Shown: piece by piece, positions 25,440 to 33,600 of the stretch | Numbering within the stretch: the stretch's first letter is position 1 | Layout of the letters: every line of letters starts with the position of its first letter | Origin: Bacteroidota bacterium | GTDB lineage: Bacteria; Bacteroidota; Bacteroidia; Bacteroidales; Porphyromonadaceae | Length of the DNA stretch: 64,000 bases | Assembly: GCA_023395395.1 (NCBI GenBank) | Contig: JAEWZH010000021.1 | Location: 141,553-205,552, forward strand | Direction: 5' to 3' | The notes under the pieces: generated by a model | What the model saw: only the letters and a program-made list of their open reading frames with translations | Databases searched by the model: none | What the model was told of the DNA's origin: nothing | Translations under genes and position numbers: made by a program

Positions 25440-27167
25440 ATGAATAAAAGATTGATTATGAATATAAAGGGGGTGATATTGGCGGTGCTTATCCTAGTGG
25501 AAGCACTGCCTTTAGCTGCACAGAATAAGCTCTCCAAGGAAGAGGTCGTAGCCAATATCCTCTTCTCCAGAGCACTTCAAGTCTCGGGTACTCCGGTACA
25601 GTCTGAGCGATTTAATCATCTATGGATGGCGTATTTAGTAGACCCTTCACAGCCTGCCGTACTTGAGGATTTAGCACCACTTATCACCTATATTGATCGC
25701 AAATGGGGGATCCAGATGATGGAAGAGGGGTTCAGGCTCTCAGGTTATGACTATCAGACAGGTATGGGACTACTGCGCCAAGCCTTGTATTACAAAGAGT
25801 GGGAGCAGGCAGAGCGTGTCGCTGATAAACTGCTTGAAATCAAGCCAAATGACAAGATACTTCTCCGCACACTAATTTCAGTGTATGAGGAATCGGGACA
25901 GTTGGAGAAAGCCCTCTCCTCTATCCAAAAGATACAAGGCGATGCCCGAGATGCCGTCGTACTGTTTAAGGAGTCCCAACTACTACTTCAGCTCCAAAGA
26001 AAGGATGAAGCAGTACAATTACTCGAGACTCATCTGGCAGATCATCCGGGAGAGCCTATGGCAGCGGTGATGCTGGTGAGTATTTATGCTGATGCCGGTG
26101 AGGCGGGAAAGGCTCTAGCCTTGTTAGAAAAAGCGCAAGAGATAAGCCCAGACCATCTCCAGCTCTCTGAGCTCAATGTAAGCATCAATGCCAGCTCGGG
26201 CAATAATGAGGCAGTGAAGAATGAGGTACTTCGTGTCGCTACGCTGGAGGGTAGTGATCCGGTCAGCACTCAACAACTACTCGCAAGTGCTCGCAACATG
26301 ACCGATAATCTAACGGCTCTTCTGCCTACACTCATTGAGATAGAGCAGGAACTACAAAAGATTTATCCTGAGGTAGATCAATTGGTATTGGCAGAAGCCA
26401 ACGACCATTTTCTACTCTCGGATAGCATCAAAGGTGAGCAGCTATTGATGCAGTTGGTGGAAAGGGGTAGCCAGTTGCCATCACCTTACTACTACTTCAT
26501 TGAGCGTTATGCAGCAGTGGAGGATTCGGTAGGATTGCGCAAGGTAACGAGCAAGGGACTGGAGACCATTCCGACCGACGGATTGGTGCAGCTCTATTCT
26601 GCCCTTGTAGACATCAATAGCGGCGATACGATTGCTAGCAACAATCGCATAAAGACGGCTCTGGAGCTTGTGCCTGAGGGGGATCGATTTTACGGTCAAT
26701 TGGCACTAATACGTGCGGAGCTAGCGATGCAATACGACAAGGATTGGGAGACAGCGGCAAAATATTTCGAAATAGCTGTGGCAAAGGGGATTCCTACTGC
26801 ATACAACAATTACGCCTATGCTCTCACCACTCATGGTACGCCCGAAGACCTCAACAGAGCTGAGGAAATGGCTAGCCAAGCCATTAAGAGCGATAGTGAT
26901 AACGCTTCTTTCCTCGATACCTATGCTTGGGTACTTTACCTCAAAAAAGCATACCCTTTGGCTCGAATCTACATGGAGCGAGCAATCGAAAAGGCTAAGG
27001 AGCCCGACGCTATCTACTACCAACACTATGCCGATATCCTGACGGCATTGGGTGAATACGACAAGGCACTAGAGGCACTTCGTACTGCGCTAGAAAAGGG
27101 AGGGGATGTCAAGGTAATAGAGGAGATGACCATGAAGATAATAGAGACACGAGATGAGGAAAAGTGA
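25440..27167 (+). CDS. Exported tetratricopeptide-repeat protein
   Basis: 575 residues from ATG 25440 (a second ATG at 25458 would also keep the signal peptide); the longer open frame from 25287 overlaps the upstream terminator and is rejected. Signal peptide with GVILAVLILVEALPLAAQ. The rest consists of helical repeats with TPR consensus, for instance LLRQALYYKEWEQAERVADK, YEESGQLEKALSSIQKIQ, NNYAYALTTHGTPEDLNRAE and a closing YADILTALGEYDKALEALRT. Likely a periplasmic or outer-membrane scaffold. It overlaps the DUF4292 gene by 14 nt, and Bacteroidetes often keep these two together. Confidence 0.85.
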   Translation: MNKRLIMNIKGVILAVLILVEALPLAAQNKLSKEEVVANILFSRALQVSGTPVQSERFNHLWMAYLVDPSQPAVLEDLAPLITYIDRKWGIQMMEEGFRLSGYDYQTGMGLLRQALYYKEWEQAERVADKLLEIKPNDKILLRTLISVYEESGQLEKALSSIQKIQGDARDAVVLFKESQLLLQLQRKDEAVQLLETHLADHPGEPMAAVMLVSIYADAGEAGKALALLEKAQEISPDHLQLSELNVSINASSGNNEAVKNEVLRVATLEGSDPVSTQQLLASARNMTDNLTALLPTLIEIEQELQKIYPEVDQLVLAEANDHFLLSDSIKGEQLLMQLVERGSQLPSPYYYFIERYAAVEDSVGLRKVTSKGLETIPTDGLVQLYSALVDINSGDTIASNNRIKTALELVPEGDRFYGQLALIRAELAMQYDKDWETAAKYFEIAVAKGIPTAYNNYAYALTTHGTPEDLNRAEEMASQAIKSDSDNASFLDTYAWVLYLKKAYPLARIYMERAIEKAKEPDAIYYQHYADILTALGEYDKALEALRTALEKGGDVKVIEEMTMKIIETRDEEK

Positions 27168-28020
27168 GCAAATCATATTAGGATTCTTGCTGGTCGCTCT
27201 AGCTCTTACCAGCTGTGGGACCTCTACGAGAAGTGTATCGTCAGTGGGTGATGGTCAGCTATCTAAGCAGCAATTTATCCAAGCCTATAAAGCGATGAAG
27301 GAATACCCTCTCATCAACGCTAGGGGGACACTCTCCCTATATGTAGATGATGGGGCAAAGGAACTAAACCTCCCCAACATCGGGATGAGGTGGTATCTAG
27401 AGCGTGATAAAGGATTGGAAGTATCGGTGCGCCCTATCTCTTTTGTAGAGGTTGGGAGATTGTCTGTCGCTCGCAACGAAGTACTACTGATAGATAGGAT
27501 GAATAAGCTCTATTATCATCAAAGAGATGCTCGCCGTAGTATCGGCAGTCTTATCACCTTTGCCGGAATGGATCCGATGATGGCAGTGGCGGCTATACAG
27601 CATCGCCCATTTGGTTTTGTAGAAAGCGGCGTATCTGCTCTTGAGCGCATGCGTTTTTCTCGAGAAAAGGGAGGCTACACCTTTAAGGATGAGCTACGCC
27701 CCGGGGGCAATAGTATCAGCCACTACTTTGATGCTGGACTTAATCTTGTATCCACTTCTGTGGTATTACCCGGCAAGGGCGAAGCACTGATCTCCTATTC
27801 AGACTTTGTCAGAGTGGGAGAGCGCAAAGAGATGCGTCCTATCCCGACCGCTATTCAGATAGAAGCAAAAAGCTCTGAACCATCAGGGAAGCACATAATG
27901 GTGCACTTTGCTCTTGAAAAGGTAGAGGTAGAAAAGCAGCAAGAAATATCTACTACCCCTCAGGCAGACTATCGTAGCGTGACACTGGAAGACATCATCA
28001 ATATTCTTAGGAAGCTATGA
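27154..28020 (+). CDS. DUF4292 lipoprotein (LolB-like fold)
   Basis: 288 residues with signal peptide and lipobox ALALTSC (Cys21). The body has INARGTLSLYVDDGAKELNL, a strand-rich part with RNEVLLIDRMNKLYYHQR, and GNSISHYFDAGLNLV, fitting DUF4292, a Bacteroidota family that I recall as related to LolA/LolB lipoprotein carriers. Function unproven. Overlaps the TPR gene upstream and the EnvC-like gene downstream (4 nt), suggesting an envelope operon. Confidence 0.8.
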   Translation: MRKSEQIILGFLLVALALTSCGTSTRSVSSVGDGQLSKQQFIQAYKAMKEYPLINARGTLSLYVDDGAKELNLPNIGMRWYLERDKGLEVSVRPISFVEVGRLSVARNEVLLIDRMNKLYYHQRDARRSIGSLITFAGMDPMMAVAAIQHRPFGFVESGVSALERMRFSREKGGYTFKDELRPGGNSISHYFDAGLNLVSTSVVLPGKGEALISYSDFVRVGERKEMRPIPTAIQIEAKSSEPSGKHIMVHFALEKVEVEKQQEISTTPQADYRSVTLEDIINILRKL

Positions 28021-29288
28021 GAGGATTTTGGAGATGGATGGCAATTGTCCTGCTTCTGGGGATCACTCCCATAAGTATAGCAGCGCAGCAGAAGTCAAAG
28101 GAAGTACAGCGACTCGAGCAAAAGCGCAAGAAACTGCAAGAAGATATTGCTCGAGTAGACAAGGAGCTACAACGTACAGCCTCTTCAACCAAGCAGCAAC
28201 TGCAGCAATTGACCCTCCTCGAAGGTCAAATCAGATCTCGCCAAGATGTGATTAATGCTCTGGGTGCCGAAATCAAGGAAACTGATGGACGGCTCTATCA
28301 GCTGGAACAGGAAATCACAAGACTACAGGCTCAGTTTGACAAGAGGCAGCAGGCTTATGTGGAGTCGCTCAGGGCTCTTCAGCGTGGGAGCAGCGTAAAA
28401 GATCAACTGCTCTTCATCCTCGCAGCTGATGATTTTTCTCAAGGTCTAAGGCGTGCAAGGTATCTGAAAGAGTACGCTAATTGGCAGAAACAAGAGGGAG
28501 AGAAGCTAAGAGAGCTCAGAAAAGAATTGGCTCAACAAAAGAGCGAGCTGGAGCTACATCGCCAGCAAAAAGCAACGCTCTTGCAAGATCGTGAGCAGGA
28601 GCAGAGAAGCTTGGAGGCAGACAAATCTAAAGTAGCATCTAAGGTTCAAGCTCTAAAGGGGCAAGAAGGGAAACTCAAGAAGGAGCTAGCCGAACGAAAA
28701 AGGCAAGCCCAGGCACTTAATCGTCAAATTGAGGCTCAGATAGCAAAGGAGATAAGGGAGGCAGAAGAGGCTCGCCGCAAAGCAGAAGAAGCGAAGCAGA
28801 CTAAGGCACCTAAGCGCAAGGCTGCCACTCAAGGGGGCTACGCCATGACGGAGGAGGAAACAAAGCTCTCTGCTAACTTCGCTGACAATAAAGGGAGACT
28901 GCCATGGCCTATCTCGGGGAGTGGTCGTATCGTAGGACACTATGGTATCCAACAACACTCTGGGCTCCGACATGTACAAGTGGAAAATAATGGCATCGAT
29001 ATCCAAGGGCAAGCTGGAGCCGAAGCAAGAGCGGTATTTGATGGGGTGGTGACTACGATATTTGTACTGGAGGGGTACAATAATAGTGTGATCGTACGAC
29101 ACGGTAATTACCTGACGGTATATAGCAACCTCACAAGTGTGTATGTAACTAAGGGCAGCAAGGTGAAGACGGGGCAAGCACTTGGTAAGATATTTGCCGA
29201 TCCAGACCTAGGAGGTGCCACTCAACTACACTTCCAAGTATGGAAAGAGCGCACCAAGCTAAATCCGGAGCAATGGATCAGGAGATGA
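28017..29288 (+). CDS. EnvC-like murein hydrolase activator with degenerate LytM domain
   Basis: 423 residues: signal peptide, long coiled coil (about 25-260) and a C-terminal M23/LytM domain (about 295-420). Zinc and catalytic positions of active M23 peptidases are lost: the HxxxD motif reads NNGID, the YAHL motif reads VYSNL, and HxH reads QLHFQVW. Only the Asp and the last His remain. This is the EnvC pattern, where the domain activates amidases at the division site instead of cutting peptidoglycan itself. Which amidase it would activate is not in this window. Confidence 0.85.
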   Translation: MRGFWRWMAIVLLLGITPISIAAQQKSKEVQRLEQKRKKLQEDIARVDKELQRTASSTKQQLQQLTLLEGQIRSRQDVINALGAEIKETDGRLYQLEQEITRLQAQFDKRQQAYVESLRALQRGSSVKDQLLFILAADDFSQGLRRARYLKEYANWQKQEGEKLRELRKELAQQKSELELHRQQKATLLQDREQEQRSLEADKSKVASKVQALKGQEGKLKKELAERKRQAQALNRQIEAQIAKEIREAEEARRKAEEAKQTKAPKRKAATQGGYAMTEEETKLSANFADNKGRLPWPISGSGRIVGHYGIQQHSGLRHVQVENNGIDIQGQAGAEARAVFDGVVTTIFVLEGYNNSVIVRHGNYLTVYSNLTSVYVTKGSKVKTGQALGKIFADPDLGGATQLHFQVWKERTKLNPEQWIRR

Positions 29289-30235
29289 AACTATACCACT
29301 CTATTGACGAACTTCCCAAAGGGAAGCGACTCATAGCGACATTGGGACTATTTGACGGAGTGCATTTGGGGCATCAGCATTTGGTAAAATCTACCATTCG
29401 GATGGCTCGTGAACTTGATGCTGAGAGCTTGGTCGTGACATTTACGGAGCATCCTCTCTCCATCCTTCGACCTGAGCTTCCACTTCCTCGCACGTTGATT
29501 TCGCCGGATCAAAAGGTCGCTCAACTAAACCGACTAGGGGTAGATCATTTATTGATTCTTCCCTTTACTCTTGAGCTATCTCAACTCTCTGCAGAGGATT
29601 TTGTCCGGCCTCTTATCGCTACTGGCTTACTGGCGATGATGCTGGGGTACGATAATAGATTTGGAAGGCGTATAGAAGGGGAGGAAACTGAAGCCTTTAA
29701 TGCTCGTTTGGAGGCACTCGGTCTTACCATAAGGAGGATAAAACCACTTATCATCGACGGAGATACGGTAAGTTCTTCCCGTATCAGAGCGCTCATTGCT
29801 AAGGCTGACTTTGCCGAGGCTGAGAAACTACTCGGCAGACCATATAGCATTGTAGGGCAGGTGCGAGAGGGTCGGCAGATAGGTAGGACTATCGGCTATC
29901 CGACTGCCAATATTGTACCCTATGACGATGGTGTAGCACTGCCTGAAGTAGGAGTCTACATCTCCGAAGTGAAGAAGGGCAATCAGATCTATCCGGCAAT
30001 GTCTTATTATGGTTCTACACCCACAATCACACCTAATGGGCATATACTCTATAGGATAGAAGCATATCTTTTTGGATTTGAGGGAGACTTGTACGAGGAG
30101 GAGCTAGAAATTGCTTTTAGACACTTTCTCCGACCCGATCAGAAGTTCGATGGATTAGAGGCTCTTAGAGTACAGCTCAAGAGGGATGCAGAGGCGACTC
30201 AACAATTCTTCAAGACACACCCTTTGGCATTATGA
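29285..30235 (+). CDS. ribF: Bifunctional riboflavin kinase / FAD synthetase
   Basis: 316 residues from the ATG at 29285, which overlaps the preceding stop as ATGA. The FAD synthetase half shows TLGLFDGVHLGHQHLVKS (nucleotide-binding HxGH-like motif) and SSSRIRALI; the kinase half shows GRPYSIVGQVREGRQIGRTIGYPTANI-type motifs (GRTIGYPTANI) and EAYLFGFEGDLYEEELEI. It makes FMN and then FAD. A longer frame from 29240 is rejected because it runs inside the EnvC-like gene. Confidence 0.94.
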   Translation: MKLYHSIDELPKGKRLIATLGLFDGVHLGHQHLVKSTIRMARELDAESLVVTFTEHPLSILRPELPLPRTLISPDQKVAQLNRLGVDHLLILPFTLELSQLSAEDFVRPLIATGLLAMMLGYDNRFGRRIEGEETEAFNARLEALGLTIRRIKPLIIDGDTVSSSRIRALIAKADFAEAEKLLGRPYSIVGQVREGRQIGRTIGYPTANIVPYDDGVALPEVGVYISEVKKGNQIYPAMSYYGSTPTITPNGHILYRIEAYLFGFEGDLYEEELEIAFRHFLRPDQKFDGLEALRVQLKRDAEATQQFFKTHPLAL

Positions 30236-31044
30236 AAAAGATAGATGTTCGGAAGGCCATCAGGAGCAAGTATCATGGCTGGGTGCCAGAGTTTATTTTC
30301 CACCGGCTGGAGCGGTTGGTCCACGAGGATGAACTCAATGAGATGATGGAGATGCAGGATGAGGTAGATGGTGTATCCATGGGATACAACATTATGAATT
30401 ACCTCAATGTCACTTGTGAAATTATTGGTTCCGAACGCCTACCTGCCCCTGACAAGCGGACATTATTTGTGAGTAATCACCCGCTTGGCGGCGTAGATGG
30501 CATCATTTACTGTGCAATGCTTGGGAGTGTATATAAAGGGAAACTAAAGATCCCTGTCAATGACGTATTGATGGCAGTTTATCAATTCGGTGACATATTT
30601 TTGCCTGTAAATAAATACGGCAAGCAAGCTCGCGATTCGATTCGTCAATTAAACGAAGCTCTGGAAAGCGATAATCAGGTGCTGACTTTTGCCTCTGGGA
30701 TGGTTAGTAGATTGGATAGCAATGGGGAAGTACGTGACCTAGATTGGCAGCCAAGCTTTATCCGAATGGCAAAGCAAAGCAATCGTATCGTAGTACCTTT
30801 ATTCTTCGAGGGAGAAAATAGCCCACGATTTTATAAATGGGGACGGAGAAGGGCAAGAGCTGGAATAAAATTTCCTGCGGAACTCATCCTGCTGCCAGAT
30901 GAGATGCTCAGGGCAAAAGGGAAACACTTCAAAATTATCGTGGGAGAACCAATCGATCCAGATGATTTGCCGATAGAAAACGGAGCAGAGTACGCCAATA
31001 AACTTAGAGATAGCCTCTACTCCTTTCCTGTGAGGTATAAATAG
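30232..31044 (+). CDS. glsA: PlsC-family acyltransferase, probable O-acyltransferase of glycine-lipid synthesis
   Basis: 270 residues. The NHx4D acyltransferase motif is FVSNHPLGGVDGIIY, and LTFASGMVSRL and FIRMAKQSNRIVVPLFF follow. It starts in the ribF stop (ATGA overlap) and is followed after 39 nt by a GlsB-like N-acyltransferase. In Bacteroides thetaiotaomicron adjacent glsB and glsA make N-acyl-acyloxyacyl glycine lipids; GlsA adds the second acyl chain. The same class of lipid in Porphyromonas includes flavolipin-type serine-glycine lipids. Function is by family and neighbour; a phospholipid PlsC role is the alternative. Confidence 0.75.
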   Translation: MKKIDVRKAIRSKYHGWVPEFIFHRLERLVHEDELNEMMEMQDEVDGVSMGYNIMNYLNVTCEIIGSERLPAPDKRTLFVSNHPLGGVDGIIYCAMLGSVYKGKLKIPVNDVLMAVYQFGDIFLPVNKYGKQARDSIRQLNEALESDNQVLTFASGMVSRLDSNGEVRDLDWQPSFIRMAKQSNRIVVPLFFEGENSPRFYKWGRRRARAGIKFPAELILLPDEMLRAKGKHFKIIVGEPIDPDDLPIENGAEYANKLRDSLYSFPVRYK

Positions 31045-31083
31045 AGGGAAATAGAGAGAACCTAGTGTAAACAGAGAGAAAAC

Positions 31084-32145
31084 ATGAAACAGGCAGATAT
31101 CATACCGCCGGTAGATCCAAGGATTATCCGAAGTGAACTACACGAGCAACTAATGCTCCGAAAGACCAATCGTGGAGGGAATGAACTGTACACTTTTCAT
31201 GCCCACGAAGCACCAAATACGATGTTAGAGGTGGGGCGGCTAAGAGAAGAAGCATTTCGCCCTGCCGGTGCTGGCTCAGGCAAAGCGGCAGATATTGATG
31301 AGTATGATATTGACCCTGAAGGATACAAACAGCTTATCGTTTGGGATCCCAAAGCCCAAGAGATTTTAGGGGGCTACAGATATATTGTCTGTGATCGAGC
31401 GATAGAAATACTGCCCGACGGGAGTCGCTCAGTCCATTTATCAAGCAGTGAATTATTTGAATTCAGCGACATCTTTATAGATGAATATCTACCAAAAACA
31501 ATAGAACTTGGACGCAGCTTTGTGCGCAATGATTTACAGAATACGGGGCAATTAGGTATTCCGAGATCTATTTTTACCTTAGACAACTTATGGGACGGAC
31601 TGGGTGCACTAATGTTGCTGCACGAAGGTTGTCAGTACTTTTTTGGGAAGATGACCATGTACGAAAATTACAATATTAAGGCTCGTGACCTTATCTACTT
31701 CTACCTCGATACTTACTTTAAGCCTCGCGAGCAATTGGTCAAGATGAAGTTCCCAATCCCATACCAAACATCAAAAGCAGAGCTAAAGGAGATAATCAAA
31801 GGCGAGGGCGCTAAAGCTGACTATAAGACGATGAGTAAAACAATCAGAGATATGGGGACTGCCATCCCTCCTCTTGTCAATGCTTATATTGGGCTTACAG
31901 ACAGACTCATCGTCTTTGGCACGAGCTATAATCCATTCTTTGGCAATGCGCTTGAGGCGTGTATCATGGTGCCGATGGAGGAGATTACACCAGAAAAAAA
32001 GAGGCGCCACATAGATAGTTACCTACGTGACGCCCCTCGCAGTTTGTCTAAACGATTAGTCAATAGCATCAAGAAGCGGCTCAATAAGCTCAATGAGGGA
32101 GATGATACTAAAAGACCATATCATGTACTACCCCACCTCGACTAA
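31084..32145 (+). CDS. glsB: Acyl-ACP:glycine N-acyltransferase-like protein (GNAT/hemolysin family)
   Basis: 353 residues. Signature segments are MLEVGRLREEAFRPAGAGSG, DIDEYDIDPEGYKQLIVWDP, ILGGYRYIVCDRA, and IELGRSFVRNDLQ near residue 140, typical of the OlsB/GlsB N-acyltransferases that acylate the amino group of ornithine or glycine. With the PlsC-type neighbour it probably makes amino-acid membrane lipids at the inner membrane. The stop codon is only 1 nt from the stop of the convergent sulfatase, leaving no room for a separate terminator. Confidence 0.78.
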   Translation: MKQADIIPPVDPRIIRSELHEQLMLRKTNRGGNELYTFHAHEAPNTMLEVGRLREEAFRPAGAGSGKAADIDEYDIDPEGYKQLIVWDPKAQEILGGYRYIVCDRAIEILPDGSRSVHLSSSELFEFSDIFIDEYLPKTIELGRSFVRNDLQNTGQLGIPRSIFTLDNLWDGLGALMLLHEGCQYFFGKMTMYENYNIKARDLIYFYLDTYFKPREQLVKMKFPIPYQTSKAELKEIIKGEGAKADYKTMSKTIRDMGTAIPPLVNAYIGLTDRLIVFGTSYNPFFGNALEACIMVPMEEITPEKKRRHIDSYLRDAPRSLSKRLVNSIKKRLNKLNEGDDTKRPYHVLPHLD

Positions 32146-32146
32146 T

Positions 32147-33523
32147 CTACCACCCAAATACTTCACTTCGAGTACGAGAGGAATCCAAGATTTCCAGTAA
32201 AGCATCTCGTGTGTCAGGATATTGAGATGCAAGATTAAATTGCTCTCCTGGATCACTGCTCAGGTTATACAACTCAAGGGTACTCTTGTCTGGATTCTTG
32301 ACGTTGAGGCGAATTAGTTTCCAATCCCCGACACGTATTGCCTGACGCCCGCCAAGTTCGTGAAACTCCCAATAGAGAGAGCTATGCTGACGTTGAGCAG
32401 CATCATCCCCAAGAATAGTGGGCAACATCGATATTCCATCCGATTGCACTGGAGATTTCACTCCTGCAATTTCAGCAAAAGTAGGGAAGAAATCCCAAAA
32501 GGCAGAGATATGATCAGTAACTCTTCTTTCCTTAATCTTATCAGGCCAGGAGATCACCAATGGAGTACGAATACCTCCATCGTATAGATCACGCTTTGTC
32601 CCTCTAAATGGACCATTGCTATCGAAAAAATAAGGATCATGCCCTCCCTCGATATGGGTACCATTGTCCGAAGTGAATATCACTATGGTATTTTCCCAGA
32701 TACCCTCCTCCTTCAGGTGCTGTACCAATCGACCCATATCTTGATCCAACCTATGGATCATCGCTGCAAAAGTAGCCCTTGGGGCAATTTCTGCTCTATA
32801 GGATCCTCCATTGTATGGCACCTCAGGATATTTCCCAATAAATTGTTCCTTATCCTCATCTGGAGCCTGCAGGTCTGCATGTGGGATCACTGGGGTGAGA
32901 TAAAGGAAGAAAGGCTGATCGTCCTTAGCTCTGTCGGATATATACCCTAACGCCTTTTGCATCAATAATTCTTGAGCGTATTGACCGCTCAACTCGATCA
33001 ATGTCTCATTTTCATGGAGAAACTCTGGGAAGTGTCGATGTGCATTGAGCTGACCAAGGTAACCATAGAAGTAGTCAAACCCCTGACGATTGGGATGCCC
33101 CTCTGTCCCGGGACCACCAAGCCCCCACTTGCCGATACATGCTGTCCGATAACCTGATGATTTGAGCAGCTCAGCTATTGTGACCTCACTATCTAACAAT
33201 GGAAGATCATAAGTGTGTCCATCGACATTAGGTGCATTGATATTACCCCGAATATAGCTATGCCCGGTGTGTCTGCCTGTCATAAGGACTCCTCGAGATG
33301 GAGCACTGACCGTACAGCCCGCATAATGCTGTGTATAGACCAATCCCTGATCCGCAAGAGCATCAATATTGGGAGTCTTGAAAAATCTCTGTCCATACAA
33401 GCTCAAATCCCCTATCCCAAGGTCATCCACAAGGACAAACACGATATTTGGCTGCTTTACAGGACCTGTAGCCAAGCCCAACACAGGGAGTGCAGCCGCC
33501 AATCCAATACCTATTTTCTTCAT
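32147..33523 (-). CDS. Exported sulfatase, Ser-type
   Basis: 458 residues from the ATG at 33523 (MKKIGIGLAAALPVLG), chosen because it gives a clean signal peptide; two other ATGs lie just upstream. Metal-binding start NIVFVLVDDLGIGDLSLYG, active site SAPSRGVLMTGRH, and TSDNGTHIEGGHDPYFF are typical of family S1 arylsulfatases. The residue converted to formylglycine is Ser (S-x-P-S-R), so maturation would need an anSME radical-SAM enzyme, which is not in the window. It follows wzc after a hairpin. The substrate could be host sulfated glycans or a sulfated surface polymer; the sequence does not say. Confidence 0.88.
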   Translation of the reverse strand: MKKIGIGLAAALPVLGLATGPVKQPNIVFVLVDDLGIGDLSLYGQRFFKTPNIDALADQGLVYTQHYAGCTVSAPSRGVLMTGRHTGHSYIRGNINAPNVDGHTYDLPLLDSEVTIAELLKSSGYRTACIGKWGLGGPGTEGHPNRQGFDYFYGYLGQLNAHRHFPEFLHENETLIELSGQYAQELLMQKALGYISDRAKDDQPFFLYLTPVIPHADLQAPDEDKEQFIGKYPEVPYNGGSYRAEIAPRATFAAMIHRLDQDMGRLVQHLKEEGIWENTIVIFTSDNGTHIEGGHDPYFFDSNGPFRGTKRDLYDGGIRTPLVISWPDKIKERRVTDHISAFWDFFPTFAEIAGVKSPVQSDGISMLPTILGDDAAQRQHSSLYWEFHELGGRQAIRVGDWKLIRLNVKNPDKSTLELYNLSSDPGEQFNLASQYPDTRDALLEILDSSRTRSEVFGW

Positions 33524-33539
33524 ATACATAGAAAACAAC

Positions 33540-33579
33540 GATTGGAGGCATAGATCAGATATGACCTATACCTCCAATC
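33540..33579 (-). terminator. Hairpin after wzc, probable terminator
   Basis: GATTGGAGG and CCTCCAATC, with partly paired interior (TATAGGTCAT/ATCTATG), close a strong stem between wzc and the sulfatase. On the minus strand GTTGTTTTC follows, a weak T-run. Confidence 0.6.
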
Positions 33580-33600
33580 AAATATTACTACTCAAAAGAT

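Noticed and set aside
28896..29288. Active M23 endopeptidase
   Set aside because: Zinc and catalytic histidines are replaced (NNGID, YSNL, QLH), leaving an EnvC-like activator as the better reading.
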